DNA of 64,000 nucleotides from a virus: positions 62,001-126,000 of the IMG/VR virus record IMGVR_UViG_3300037475_000240, one strand, 5' to 3'. The translations under genes were made by a program, and so were the position numbers. Under the pieces are notes generated by a model. That model was not told where the DNA came from and ran no database searches. It saw only the letters and a list, made by a program, of their open reading frames with translations. Below, one piece after another: positions 25,782 to 35,659 of the stretch; the stretch's first letter is position 1, and the number at the start of each line of letters is the position of its first letter.

Positions 25782-26519
25782 TCACTTAATAATCATAACA
25801 GGTAATTCCAAAGGATTAACTGAGCCATCAACTATAATATTGTTTTGAGGTATATCTATTTTATCTTTTGTAATAGGATCTCTTTTTCTTACAATTATAT
25901 TATAAGTACCAATTGGTAAAGATGTCATCCATTTACCAGTACCATTTGTTTTTAATTTTTGAACAACTTCAATACTTGAAGCATCTATAATTTCAACTTC
26001 TGCAAGAAAAACTGATTTTCCATTTTTATCAACAACTCTTTGAACAATAGAAACTACACCAGATCCATGATTAGAAATTATATTGGATGGCGGAATAATA
26101 CTTGGTATTTTTTTATTTAAATTTATTGCCTCTTGTGGTACAACAATTTCAACATGATTTCCTTTAGGAACTTGAACAGGCATTTTTGTATGTTGTTCTT
26201 TTTTATTTGGTTTCTGTAAATAAGAATTATCACCAGAAAATGTTTCTGGTCTTGATGTTCTAGAAAACCCTTTCTCACTTGGATTACTTGCCATGGATAA
26301 AGATTGTTCTGAATTAATTTGTACAGTTGTAGTAGTGTTTACTGTTTCTGCCGTAAATGTAGGAGGAGCTTTATTTTCTGATAAAATAGATAATAATTTA
26401 TTAAGTTTATTTGATAAAATTTTATCAGACAAATCTTTACTTCTAATTAAATTTATTAGAACATCTAATTTTTGTTCAACAGATAAAAGAACATCTGTTG
26501 CTTTTCTTTGTTCTGACAC
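25782..26519 (-). CDS. Probable structural protein with C-terminal carboxypeptidase-regulatory-like Ig domain
   Basis: 245 aa. N-terminal helical segment (about 45 residues), a Pro/Ser/Thr linker, then a beta-sandwich: VFLAEVEIIDA, KTNGTGKWMTSLPIGTYNIIVRK. That resembles the surface-display modules of the CarboxypepD_reg/PEGA type in phage baseplate and capsid decoration proteins. Neighbouring gene 26529-27125 may be its partner. Confidence 0.55.
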   Translation of the reverse strand: MSEQRKATDVLLSVEQKLDVLINLIRSKDLSDKILSNKLNKLLSILSENKAPPTFTAETVNTTTTVQINSEQSLSMASNPSEKGFSRTSRPETFSGDNSYLQKPNKKEQHTKMPVQVPKGNHVEIVVPQEAINLNKKIPSIIPPSNIISNHGSGVVSIVQRVVDKNGKSVFLAEVEIIDASSIEVVQKLKTNGTGKWMTSLPIGTYNIIVRKRDPITKDKIDIPQNNIIVDGSVNPLELPVMIIK

Positions 26520-26528
26520 AAATTCTCC

Positions 26529-27125
26529 TTATCCTAAAAATACTCCAACTTTAATTTTAATTCTTTTAATAACAATTAAATCTTCTTCTGGAACAGGAAC
26601 CCCATCACATAAATTATGCTCTCCAAAAATTAATGCTCTAGTTTCATCTTCAATTTGATCTATTGGACCTGAACAAATTGGTTCACCTTTAACCAAAAGA
26701 AGATAGGAATCAATCTCTAAATCTTCAACAACATTTAACAAATCATCAGAAATAACTTGATTCCTATCTATTCTTGGTGAAATACCAACAGCATTTTCTG
26801 TATAAAATTCATTATTATCAATAAGCTCTTCAGTATCTTGATTAAAAACATCATCTAAAATATTTCCATCTAGTGATGCCCAAGTTTGCCCCATACCAAC
26901 ATTTGGTAATGGAATTTGCTTAGGAATCTCAATCTCTCTGATGCCTGGTTGTCTATTTCGATTGGCAGCTTCAGAAGGAATTGCTATTGGAGTATTTACT
27001 GGAACATCCCCACCCCTATATTCTTGCGGCTCAATACCAAGAATTTGGTATTGAGGAACATATGGCTGAACAAGTTCCGAATTATTTCTCAGCTTATTTT
27101 TATAAATTTTTATACCTTTATTCAT
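26529..27125 (-). CDS. Hypothetical, possibly structural protein
   Basis: 198 aa from the ATG at 27125 (GGAG three bases before); an in-frame TTG at 27134 is also possible. Pro/Asn-rich N-terminal half, acidic C-terminal domain with strands (SYLLLVKGEPICSG). Ten bases before the Ig-domain gene. No family recognised. Confidence 0.6.
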   Translation of the reverse strand: MNKGIKIYKNKLRNNSELVQPYVPQYQILGIEPQEYRGGDVPVNTPIAIPSEAANRNRQPGIREIEIPKQIPLPNVGMGQTWASLDGNILDDVFNQDTEELIDNNEFYTENAVGISPRIDRNQVISDDLLNVVEDLEIDSYLLLVKGEPICSGPIDQIEDETRALIFGEHNLCDGVPVPEEDLIVIKRIKIKVGVFLG

Positions 27126-27135
27126 AAACTCCAAA

Positions 27136-27465
27136 TCAATCTAAAGCGTCATTTTTGAATTTATACTTAAGTCCCTTAAATTCAAGTTCTTTCATTTTTC
27201 TGATAGACTCATTACGCTTTCTTCTGCGTTTATCAGAGGGTTTCTCATATGTCTGTTTATCCTTATAGACTGAGAGTATTCTCTCCTTCTGGACTAGGGC
27301 TCTAAAAGCTTTCAAAGCTTTATCAAAGTTATTATTATACACCTTAACTTCTAATGGGCGAGCTTGCAACGGTTGAATGTGTGCAAACTTATCTTGGCTA
27401 ATAGATTCACCCCCTTTCAATGCCTTTTTGAAGGGTTTCTTACTTCTATAATTTTCTTTACTCAT
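27136..27465 (-). CDS. rpsU: Ribosomal protein bS21
   Basis: 109 aa. The middle matches bS21: LEVKVYNNNFDKALKAFR, then ILSVYKDKQTYEKPSDKRRRKR, with the basic C-terminal helix. bS21 sits near the anti-Shine-Dalgarno end of 16S rRNA and influences translation initiation. Phage bS21 homologues are known from huge phages and are proposed to bias host ribosomes to phage mRNA. Longer than the usual 65-71 aa because of an N-terminal extension of about 40 residues. ATG at 27465 chosen; a TTG at 27474 has a better-placed AGG. Confidence 0.88.
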   Translation of the reverse strand: MSKENYRSKKPFKKALKGGESISQDKFAHIQPLQARPLEVKVYNNNFDKALKAFRALVQKERILSVYKDKQTYEKPSDKRRRKRNESIRKMKELEFKGLKYKFKNDALD

Positions 27466-27498
27466 TCGTATCAACTAACCTATATTTAACTTTCGTTA

Positions 27499-28866
27499 TC
27501 ACGTCAAATATTTTTCGGTATCGACCGTTTTATCGCTACCTAAAATATTTTTATCTTTAATTAAACACTGTAACACTTTATTCACATCAGCTTTAGTAGG
27601 GGCTTTTCTATTATTAGAAATAACTTCATACATAGAGGAGATGTAAAGCTCTTTTAGATGGACATATGAAAATCCATATTTTACTGAAACTATGGATAGT
27701 CTCTTATACTCGGCATCAGGAAGCAATTTTCCAAACCACTTCTTAAGATATATATAAGCCATTTTCTGATTTGGTAGTGGTATTTCAAATTTTCTATCAA
27801 ATCTTGACGGTCTATCTGTAATTGATGATTTTAATTTTTTAATTTCATTGGCGGTGGCAACAATAAATAATCCATTTTTAGATGCGACACCATCCATTAA
27901 ATTCAAAAAAGAAGATAAATCAACTTTTTGAAATAAAGAATCCAAATCTTCAAAATACAATAAAGCTGGACTTTGATTCTCAGAATAAGAAAATGCTTCT
28001 CTTACAGTATCATCATTTGCATTAGATGTAATCGTAACTGGTTTAAAATTATATACTGATATTAAAGTTCTAATTAAAGAAGTTTTTCCATTACCTGGCT
28101 TACCATACAATAAAATCCCCCTTTTCCAAGGAATCTTTTTAGATAAATAAAAATCTTTACTTGATAAAAATCCTTCAACAACAGACTTTAATTCTGTTTT
28201 AAGATCTTCTGGAAAAAACAAATCATTCCAAGAATGATCTTTAGTATAAGGAATATCGTCTCCATCAATAACTCTAATATGAAGATTGCTTCTATCTCTT
28301 TGTTGCACCCAATCATCAAATTCATTTCTTATTTCAACATAACTATCATAATTGGAATTTGAACAAAGAACAAAAAAGCTTACTTCATCTTCATGCTGAT
28401 TACCCTTATGATAAAGAGCGGCATGAATAAATTCACAATTTTTATATTCAATTTTAAATACACCTTGAACAAAATATTTTTCAAAATTATTATCTGTTTT
28501 CCAGGAAATAATTGCATCCTTATACAGACAAGTAATTTTTACTTTTTTCTCTTTAGCAAAAGCTATAAACTGACCGTCAATAATTACTCTATTGTGCACA
28601 AATCTATTTATATTTGATGTATCTTTTAGATGCTTTTTAAAATTTTCCTCTGTCCATTTCATTAATTCTAAAAAGCTCTCGCGAGGACGAGAAGATTCAA
28701 AATCTAAGTCTCCAGGACTTCTCTTATCTTGAGGCACTCTAAACAAAGAATTTAACGATTCTTTTGATAGATTTTCTTGTTGTTCAACAGTGGTATTTGT
28801 TAGAAACTGCGAAATTTCAGTTTTATTCATTAAAAATAAACTCATTCTTTCTTTAAATTTAAACAT
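27499..28866 (-). CDS. AAA+ ATPase (BCS1-like domain)
   Basis: 455 aa. A 200-residue N-terminal domain precedes the ATPase: Walker A GKPGNGKT near residue 255, Walker B LLYFEDLD, sensor-1 VATANE, and an arginine-rich SRFDRKFEIPLP. This layout, with a protein-specific N-terminal domain and one AAA module, suggests a protein-remodelling ATPase; phage homologues are poorly characterised. Overlaps the topA stop by eight bases. Confidence 0.85.
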   Translation of the reverse strand: MFKFKERMSLFLMNKTEISQFLTNTTVEQQENLSKESLNSLFRVPQDKRSPGDLDFESSRPRESFLELMKWTEENFKKHLKDTSNINRFVHNRVIIDGQFIAFAKEKKVKITCLYKDAIISWKTDNNFEKYFVQGVFKIEYKNCEFIHAALYHKGNQHEDEVSFFVLCSNSNYDSYVEIRNEFDDWVQQRDRSNLHIRVIDGDDIPYTKDHSWNDLFFPEDLKTELKSVVEGFLSSKDFYLSKKIPWKRGILLYGKPGNGKTSLIRTLISVYNFKPVTITSNANDDTVREAFSYSENQSPALLYFEDLDSLFQKVDLSSFLNLMDGVASKNGLFIVATANEIKKLKSSITDRPSRFDRKFEIPLPNQKMAYIYLKKWFGKLLPDAEYKRLSIVSVKYGFSYVHLKELYISSMYEVISNNRKAPTKADVNKVLQCLIKDKNILGSDKTVDTEKYLT

Positions 28867-30640
28867 TCTTAGTATTATAGCATTTCGGATAAGAAGAACA
28901 TGCTAGAAATTTGCTTCCGGTTTTAGAGGTTCTGTTAGACATTGGAGAACCACATTTTTCACATAAAGTTCCACCCTGATTTAAATAAGCTGCATCTAAT
29001 TGATCTTTGAATTTAGGATAGAATTTTTTTAACATATCAATATGATCCACTTTACCACTTTCAATTTCATCCAATAAAAGTTCCATTTTTGCAGTATAAT
29101 CATAATCCATAAAAGAAAAATATTTTGACAAAACATCTGTAACTTTTTTACCTAAATCAGTAGCATAAAATACGTTTCCTTTTTTCTCAACATAATTTCT
29201 TGCACAAATTTTAGAAAGAAGTTCAGCATAAGTTGCAGGTCTACCAATATTTTTAGTAACTAATTCTTTAATTAATTTATCTTCTGAAAATCTTGGTGGT
29301 GCTTGTGTAGACTTTTTTTCCATCTTTAAGTCATTCTTACCTTTAAGATAGACTATGTCACCAATTTTGACGTTTGGAATTTCTATTTTTGAATTATCTT
29401 TGTCATCGTCGGCACTGAATATTTTTAAATATCCTTCAGATTTTAGAGCTTTACCAGTAGCTTTTACTTTTGATTTTACATCATCTTTAGGGTGAGCTAT
29501 AACAGCCAAAGTATCATATACTGCGGGATTCATTTGACTAGCAACAAAAGAGTTCCATACTGCTTTATAAACTGCTTTTTCATCGGAATCAATGATTGCA
29601 AAATTATCCTCGTTTGGTAGCAATGAAAGATCTGTTGGATGAATACACTCGTGCGCGTCTTGAGCCGCTTCTTTATTCTTATAGGCGTTTGGTTTTTTAG
29701 GAACTTCAAACTTATTTTGTTTTAACCAATCTCTAACTCCTTGAATATCTTCATCTGCGACTCTTACTGAGTCTGTTCTAATATAAGAAATATATCCATT
29801 CTCATATAAAGATTGTGCTGCTTTCATAGTTCTCTCTGCATTAAACCCAAAAGACTTTGACATAAATCTTTGTAATGTAGATGTAACAAATGGGGCTTGT
29901 GGAGATTTTTTCTCTTCTTCAGCGACAACATGTAATATTACATATTCGTTGCTATTTAAAGTCTTTTTAACATTCTCTGCAGTATTTACATCAACAATTT
30001 TATTTATATATTTAGCAACAAAAGAACTATCATTAGTGTCAGTTAATTTAACTTGTAAGGTCCAAAAATCTTCTGAAACAAAATTTTCAATTTCTCTCTC
30101 ACGATCTATGATAATTTTAGTTACAACTGATTGAACTCTACCAGCAGAAAGCTTTGGTCCAAAGAAATTCATAAGGAAAGGTGATGCTTTAAATCCAACC
30201 AATCTATCTAAAATACGTCTAGCTTCTTGTGCATGAAAAAGATTCATGTCTATATCTCTAACATCTTTAACTGCTTTTTGTAGTAAATCTTTGGTTATTT
30301 TATTAAAAACCATTCTTTTAATAGGTTTGCCAGTATCAAATAATCTATCTGATAGATGCCAAGCAATAGCTTCACCTTCACGATCGGGGTCGCTTGCCAC
30401 TAAAATTCTTCCAACTTTCTTAGAAGCTGCCAATAAAGAATCCATTACTTCAAGTTTATCGTCAGATAAAATATAGTGAGGCTTAAAATCATTGTCAATA
30501 TCCACGCCAAGACCATGTTTGCCACCTTTTGCTAAATCTGTAATATGACCTTTACTAGCCATTACAATAAAATCTTTGCCAAGATATTCTTGGATTTTGT
30601 GCCCTTTGGCTGGCGACTCAACAATAACTAAAGTTTTCAT
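28859..30640 (-). CDS. topA: DNA topoisomerase I (type IA)
   Basis: 593 aa. TOPRIM domain starts with VIVESPAKGHKI and has the DPDREGEA motif; the catalytic tyrosine is in YISYIRTDS near residue 290. The C-terminus has one four-Cys zinc finger (CEKCG...CSSYPKC), while E. coli TopA has several. It relaxes negative supercoils during phage replication and transcription. Confidence 0.97.
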   Translation of the reverse strand: MKTLVIVESPAKGHKIQEYLGKDFIVMASKGHITDLAKGGKHGLGVDIDNDFKPHYILSDDKLEVMDSLLAASKKVGRILVASDPDREGEAIAWHLSDRLFDTGKPIKRMVFNKITKDLLQKAVKDVRDIDMNLFHAQEARRILDRLVGFKASPFLMNFFGPKLSAGRVQSVVTKIIIDREREIENFVSEDFWTLQVKLTDTNDSSFVAKYINKIVDVNTAENVKKTLNSNEYVILHVVAEEEKKSPQAPFVTSTLQRFMSKSFGFNAERTMKAAQSLYENGYISYIRTDSVRVADEDIQGVRDWLKQNKFEVPKKPNAYKNKEAAQDAHECIHPTDLSLLPNEDNFAIIDSDEKAVYKAVWNSFVASQMNPAVYDTLAVIAHPKDDVKSKVKATGKALKSEGYLKIFSADDDKDNSKIEIPNVKIGDIVYLKGKNDLKMEKKSTQAPPRFSEDKLIKELVTKNIGRPATYAELLSKICARNYVEKKGNVFYATDLGKKVTDVLSKYFSFMDYDYTAKMELLLDEIESGKVDHIDMLKKFYPKFKDQLDAAYLNQGGTLCEKCGSPMSNRTSKTGSKFLACSSYPKCYNTKNV

Positions 30641-30674
30641 CCAAAATCTCTTTCAATATTAATGCATTTAATAT

Positions 30675-31082
30675 ATGTTTGTTGTTTATAATAATGTTAA
30701 TAATTTTTTTAACGAAATATTATCTGACATAGACTGTCAGCGTGATACTAAAGCTTATATCATCAGTATATATGATAAATATAAGTCCAGTCAATTTGAT
30801 TTTTCGAAAAATAGTGTAACATTATTATATGCTGAGGCAAAATATAAACATGATTTTTCAATTTATCAAAATATAGGAGATTGGATATTTTTTAGTAATA
30901 CATTAGTTTCCAATCATCTACAGTGTGCCTCAAAAGATTATTATGATACTATCGCACAATTATCATACTATTCATGCTATCGTTTAATTAATAAACAATG
31001 GAAGCTATTTGAAGAATTAGCTGATAATTTTCAAAACATTGAAATTCAAGTAAAAGACAGACTTCAAAAAATTAATAGCTAA
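30675..31082 (+). CDS. Hypothetical protein on the plus strand
   Basis: 135 aa, helical, rich in Tyr and Ser, no signal peptide. Divergent from topA with 34 bases between starts, so promoters overlap. A hairpin with T-run follows the stop immediately. No family recognised; the long clean frame supports a real gene. Confidence 0.75.
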   Translation: MFVVYNNVNNFFNEILSDIDCQRDTKAYIISIYDKYKSSQFDFSKNSVTLLYAEAKYKHDFSIYQNIGDWIFFSNTLVSNHLQCASKDYYDTIAQLSYYSCYRLINKQWKLFEELADNFQNIEIQVKDRLQKINS

Positions 31083-31497
31083 ATTCTTTATTAAAGAATT
31101 TTTTTGACTGTCTCATTGAAATTTCTTTTCTATCCTTTGTTGATTTATAATTAAATTTCCAGCCAGTCTTACCACAATCACAAAATAAAAATTCTTCATA
31201 GTTGTTTTTATTATTAACGCCCTTTGTGCGATGCATTTTTATATTGAATTTATTCAAATCAAGAATAAAAGAGTGCTCTTGAATAGAGGCATGACGACAT
31301 TTAATTATCGCATCATTATGATCATAATTTACATTGTATATTGTTTTATTTTTAAAACAAAGATCTGGAGACTTATACATTTTTTCATTTTTATAAAACG
31401 AATAAAAAACAGGTCCAGAACAACAAAATTTGCACAAAGACCTAGTAGGAAATGTTGTTGATGTTTTTATTTTAGTAGAAAAATTTTTTCTATTCAT
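31072..31497 (-). CDS. Hypothetical zinc-binding protein
   Basis: 141 aa. CKFCC near residue 22 and CDCGKTGW near residue 107 are possible metal ligands. Basic overall. Starts within the final codons of the upstream gene (8-base overlap). No family recognised. Confidence 0.65.
   Translation of the reverse strand: MNRKNFSTKIKTSTTFPTRSLCKFCCSGPVFYSFYKNEKMYKSPDLCFKNKTIYNVNYDHNDAIIKCRHASIQEHSFILDLNKFNIKMHRTKGVNNKNNYEEFLFCDCGKTGWKFNYKSTKDRKEISMRQSKKFFNKEFSY
31081..31105 (+). terminator. Terminator of the plus-strand gene
   Basis: AAATTCTTTA and TAAAGAATTT pair around a minimal loop directly after the stop codon and are followed by TTTT. The stem is AT-only, so it is weak. It lies inside the end of the convergent minus-strand gene. 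Confidence 0.5.
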
Positions 31498-32818
31498 TGT
31501 TTTTATTTAACAAAATCTTTACTTTATCTATTATTTTTTTTCTTACTCTATTAACGTAAACCATACCACCCATTTGATAATGAGGAGGAACTCTTAAATG
31601 AGTTACAATTACATTTGTTCCTGGTGAAACATCTTTTAATTTTATTTTGGAAAAACTGTATTCTTTTACTTGATGCAAAATAGAATATTTATTATCCTCA
31701 ATAATAACATTAAGCAATTTACCAATATAATATGGTTTTGTGTAAGTGGCTTTTCTTCCACCAATATAAAATTCTTGTGTATTATTTTTTATTTCACCTT
31801 TAGCTGTCACTATTGCTTTAAAAGTAGATATTCCTTCAAATAAGGATAAATTTTCATCTAACAAAGATGTTATATTATAAATATTCTTTTTTTTCTTAAG
31901 AGAGATTGGAAGATTTGATTCTAAAATAGAAATATATTCTTGAAAAATTTTATGTTGAAATCCTCCTGACCTACTGTTATCTAATAAATATGGTACCATT
32001 TCTAATGGATATTTTTCTAATATAGACTTAAATGCTTGATATACAAATATTTTATGTTTAATTGTAAAATTAACACTACTCCAATGAGCAGAATTTACTT
32101 GTTGATCTATTACTTCTTTAATAAGTTTGAGTTTATTATTAAACTCTTCTTCAATTTCTATTTTAGATAAAGCATCAACTTCTTGATATTGAACTTGAAT
32201 TTTACTAGCATTCATTGAAAAATGTTTTATATTAGAAGTTGAATTTGGGTGATTCATCTTATTTAAGGATGAACCTTCTCCTATAAAACAACAATCAATA
32301 TAAGGACAAGTTACATTATCAGATCCATCTAATGGTTTAGGAATAAATCTTTGACAATCAGAACATCTCCAACCTAATTTGGAATGTTTTTTAAAAGTAT
32401 TAAAAAATGTAATCCACTTTAAATCCGTTGTTTTTTTAAGCTGTATAGTGCATTCAACACAAGATAATGTTTTTTCTAGAGTTATGTGATTTTCTTTTCC
32501 TAAGAATAGACATCCGGGGCAAAGATATTCTGTATTCTTTTTTACAGTTAAAATAGCTCTTTTTTTACAAAAAGAATTTGTAATATAAAAAAGATAGGTA
32601 TCTAAACCTTCCACATGATTATTTTTATTAATAAAAGCTATGCATCCAGTTTTTAATACATCAATTAGTTCTTCGACTAAAGCTCTATAAGAAAGTTGAT
32701 CTGTTCCTTTAAACCAATTATTATGTAATTTAACAATTCCTGGCTGCTTGTCAAGCAAGAATTTATTTACTAAATTATCAACATCCATCATATTAAATTT
32801 TAAATTATTAACCGCCAT
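31490..32818 (-). CDS. Multi-zinc-ribbon protein of unknown function
   Basis: 442 aa from the ATG at 32818. Helical N-terminal 80 residues, then three Cys pairs (CPGC, CVEC, CSDC) plus CPYIDCC between residues 95 and 180, suggesting two zinc ribbons, and a C-terminal beta-rich domain. It could be a transcription or DNA-processing factor; I recognise no family. It overlaps the FtsK-like gene by 11 bases. One of only two genes in the window ending in TAG. Confidence 0.7.
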   Translation of the reverse strand: MAVNNLKFNMMDVDNLVNKFLLDKQPGIVKLHNNWFKGTDQLSYRALVEELIDVLKTGCIAFINKNNHVEGLDTYLFYITNSFCKKRAILTVKKNTEYLCPGCLFLGKENHITLEKTLSCVECTIQLKKTTDLKWITFFNTFKKHSKLGWRCSDCQRFIPKPLDGSDNVTCPYIDCCFIGEGSSLNKMNHPNSTSNIKHFSMNASKIQVQYQEVDALSKIEIEEEFNNKLKLIKEVIDQQVNSAHWSSVNFTIKHKIFVYQAFKSILEKYPLEMVPYLLDNSRSGGFQHKIFQEYISILESNLPISLKKKKNIYNITSLLDENLSLFEGISTFKAIVTAKGEIKNNTQEFYIGGRKATYTKPYYIGKLLNVIIEDNKYSILHQVKEYSFSKIKLKDVSPGTNVIVTHLRVPPHYQMGGMVYVNRVRKKIIDKVKILLNKNNE

Positions 32819-33800
32819 AATAATTACAAACTTCTGTGGGGGTAGTATAAGCAACTTGAAATCTATCTAGATGTCTAAAATTATCTCTTACTAAGGCATC
32901 GCCACGCCCTAAAAGATTTTCAGCGCCACTCGTGTCAAGCACAACTTTAGAATCTACATGACTTGCAACTTTACAAGATATTCTTGCCGGAAAATTAGCT
33001 TTAATAGTGCCATTAATAATATTAACAGAAGGTCTTTGTGTTGATAAAATAATATTCATTCTAGCTGCACGACATTTTTGTGCTAATCTACATAATTTAT
33101 TATAAAATTGATCTTCTTTATCTTGCATAATCAAGTCTGCAAATTCATCAATTATTAATACAATATATGGTAATTTACTTGCTAAAAATCCTTTTCTTAA
33201 CATATTGTATCTAGAATCCATTATCTCTAATAAATTATCTAACATAAAAATACATTCTTCATATGTGTATGATACTTGAACTTTAGATTTAATCCTTTTA
33301 TCATATTCTGAAAATTCAATATTTTTAGGATCCATTAAAAATAATTGAGCATTATTATAATTAAATAAATTAGCAATAATATTATGCAATAAACTACTTT
33401 TACCCGAACCAGTTGTTCCAGAAATAATCATGTGTGGATTTTGAGATAAATCCATCCACATTCTTTTTCCATCAACTGTTTGCCCTAATAAACAAATTAA
33501 ATCTCCTTTTGGAATATTTTTATTTGTAAAATAATCAAATAAATTTAAAATATCTTTTCTAGGCTGTGCAAACTCCAATCTTACAACACCTTCATTATGA
33601 ATAACTTTTAAAGAAGGTTTACAAGGGGTACGTAAAATTAAAGAAATTTCTTCTATATACTTTATCAAATCTTTTACTTTAGCGCTTGGGTTTAACTTAA
33701 TATCATAGTAAAAATAATTATCTACTTTATTAAAATGAACACATGAGGCTTTAATCTTAAAACTAGTTAAGATTTTATTGAATAAATTAATTTCTTCCAT
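32808..33800 (-). CDS. FtsK/SpoIIIE-like DNA-translocating ATPase
   Basis: 330 aa. GTTGSGKS Walker A near residue 131, Walker B YIVLIIDEFADL near residue 212, then the FtsK motif ILSTQRPSVNIINGTIKANFPARISCKV and GRGDAL. It has the motor domain but no membrane segments and no C-terminal gamma domain that reads KOPS sites. Likely a soluble DNA pump used in segregation, decatenation or packaging of the phage genome; which of these cannot be told from sequence. Confidence 0.88.
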   Translation of the reverse strand: MEEINLFNKILTSFKIKASCVHFNKVDNYFYYDIKLNPSAKVKDLIKYIEEISLILRTPCKPSLKVIHNEGVVRLEFAQPRKDILNLFDYFTNKNIPKGDLICLLGQTVDGKRMWMDLSQNPHMIISGTTGSGKSSLLHNIIANLFNYNNAQLFLMDPKNIEFSEYDKRIKSKVQVSYTYEECIFMLDNLLEIMDSRYNMLRKGFLASKLPYIVLIIDEFADLIMQDKEDQFYNKLCRLAQKCRAARMNIILSTQRPSVNIINGTIKANFPARISCKVASHVDSKVVLDTSGAENLLGRGDALVRDNFRHLDRFQVAYTTPTEVCNYYGG

Positions 33801-33883
33801 GAGATGTTAAATAGTATAAATTTATTAAATAGGGGCGCAAGGGGTCCGTATTTTTTTACAATCTAAACGGATTCTCTCGACTT

Positions 33884-34249
33884 TTATTTTTTAAAATTTA
33901 AAGAAGACACAAGCCCAACATCTTGACCAATTTTAATATCAGTTGATGCTACAGTGCCATGAGGAAATTCTATTATTAGATCAGATAAATCATTGGGTCC
34001 AATAATTTTTGTAGATAAAGGCTCTCCATAACAAATATCAATTACTTTGCCATTACGACAAAATACTATATCTAAAGGGCTTGGTGTCTGGTGCATCCAA
34101 AATTTATTTATCTTAGGGTATTTATAAATAAAAGACATTATTGGTGGTGGCCAAGATTCATGCATAAGTCCATGCTCTTGCTCTTGTTCTGATTCAGCAA
34201 GTAAAGAGTGAAACACATTATTGTTAATAAAAACATAACCTGATTTCAC
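33884..34249 (-). CDS. DUF192-family protein
   Basis: 121 aa. Family hallmarks: EQEHGLMH near residue 24, a KFWMHQTPSPLDIVF block and a CYGEPLS stretch. The structure of the family is a small beta-barrel; function unknown even in bacteria, where a signal peptide is often present. None is seen here. Confidence 0.8.
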   Translation of the reverse strand: MKSGYVFINNNVFHSLLAESEQEQEHGLMHESWPPPIMSFIYKYPKINKFWMHQTPSPLDIVFCRNGKVIDICYGEPLSTKIIGPNDLSDLIIEFPHGTVASTDIKIGQDVGLVSSLNFKK

Positions 34250-34250
34250 T

Positions 34251-35630
34251 TTATTTCCTTGAATACATATTAGTTAGGTCTCTAAATTGCTTGGTTTGAA
34301 TCATCTTTTCAAGTTGCTCTTTTTGCTTCTTGTCAAGTTTAGATTCATAATCTGTTAGTTTATTGTCACCCAATAGATCTACGAAAGTTTTATCAAACAA
34401 CTTTCCTTTAATAGTAGCCTCTAACGGTCTCATTAGAGATTTAATCATAATCATCTTGTTATTTATTTCTGACAAAGATGATTTAACGTCTTCTGGATTT
34501 AATCCTTTTTCTAAAGAATTCATTAATTGATTAAGTATAGTACGAGATTCTTTAGCTAATTTACTGATGTCTAATCTGATAGCTGAAGTTTTATCAAATG
34601 GATTTAGTTTATGATTAAGCTTACCTACCCATTTATCAAGTAAATTTTGGGCAACTACCTGCATAGCGCTTTTAGTTTTCATTAGAACTTCAGATAAAGT
34701 AGCTGCCGAAGTACCTCTTTTATTATTAATGTCGGTTAATAATAATTGATAAGACCTATTAATTTCTGGGGCTAGCGCCTCTTTTACACTATCATCAGAT
34801 AAGAATTTTAAAATTAAAGATGAAAATTGTTTAACTAAAGTTCCATCTAAGTCATCAAAATTGGCAAAGTTTTTGCGAAAATCTGTAATAGCAGCAGTTG
34901 CACGATCTACTTCAGAAGAAGCTACTGGAATGTTTTCTTCCATTGGTTGTGCTGAAGACACGCTTTCATTTTCCAATGACTTAAGGGCATTAAGTGATTC
35001 AAGTACAAATTTTAAATGGTTATCAATTTGAAATAACAATTTACTTGCAACGAAAATACTTTCTCCAGAAGATCCTAAAATTTGAATTTCAAATTTTTCT
35101 AAATCTTTTTCCAAAAGAGCGGTTGCTCTTAACATAGCTAAACGATATTTTCTAGCTCTAACTTCAGGTGACGAGCCAAACCAAGGACCTTTAAGCCTAG
35201 AGAAAAACCTAGTTACCGAATTAGATCCTTCTACCGTTAAATTATAATCTAAACTAGCAGATAGCTGTTGAGTTAAGTTTGAAGCAGGAGATGTTGAAAT
35301 GGATGGTGTTGATACATTAGTAGTTTTAGGTTGTTTCTTTTTTCTAGCTTTAGAATACTCTATTTGTTGTTGAATAATAGAGTTGCCAGATTGAGCTAAT
35401 TCTTGAAAATCAGAAGCTAAAACTCCTAAAATAGAATGTGGATCTGATGGAATTGGATCTTTAATAAAGGATCTTTCCATATGAAATTTAGATGGCCAAC
35501 CATTCATTGTCTTCTTAAGATTAATTAAATCTGTAATAAAAGTAGACACATCCTTATTCCATTGAGATTTAGATTGTCTCAATTTTTCTTGAATAGGGTC
35601 TGAGGATGGTTTTCTAGCCGTTTTATTCAT
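34251..35630 (-). CDS. Large helical hypothetical protein
   Basis: 459 aa, charged, almost all helix with Leu/Lys/Ser-rich stretches, a disordered Ser/Thr/Pro linker near residues 100-120 and a block near residues 45-75 (SFIKDPIPSDPHSILG). Could be a structural, scaffolding or internal virion protein. Family not recognised. Confidence 0.75.
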   Translation of the reverse strand: MNKTARKPSSDPIQEKLRQSKSQWNKDVSTFITDLINLKKTMNGWPSKFHMERSFIKDPIPSDPHSILGVLASDFQELAQSGNSIIQQQIEYSKARKKKQPKTTNVSTPSISTSPASNLTQQLSASLDYNLTVEGSNSVTRFFSRLKGPWFGSSPEVRARKYRLAMLRATALLEKDLEKFEIQILGSSGESIFVASKLLFQIDNHLKFVLESLNALKSLENESVSSAQPMEENIPVASSEVDRATAAITDFRKNFANFDDLDGTLVKQFSSLILKFLSDDSVKEALAPEINRSYQLLLTDINNKRGTSAATLSEVLMKTKSAMQVVAQNLLDKWVGKLNHKLNPFDKTSAIRLDISKLAKESRTILNQLMNSLEKGLNPEDVKSSLSEINNKMIMIKSLMRPLEATIKGKLFDKTFVDLLGDNKLTDYESKLDKKQKEQLEKMIQTKQFRDLTNMYSRK

Positions 35631-35659
35631 TACTAAAGAATAGGTAATTATTGATATTA

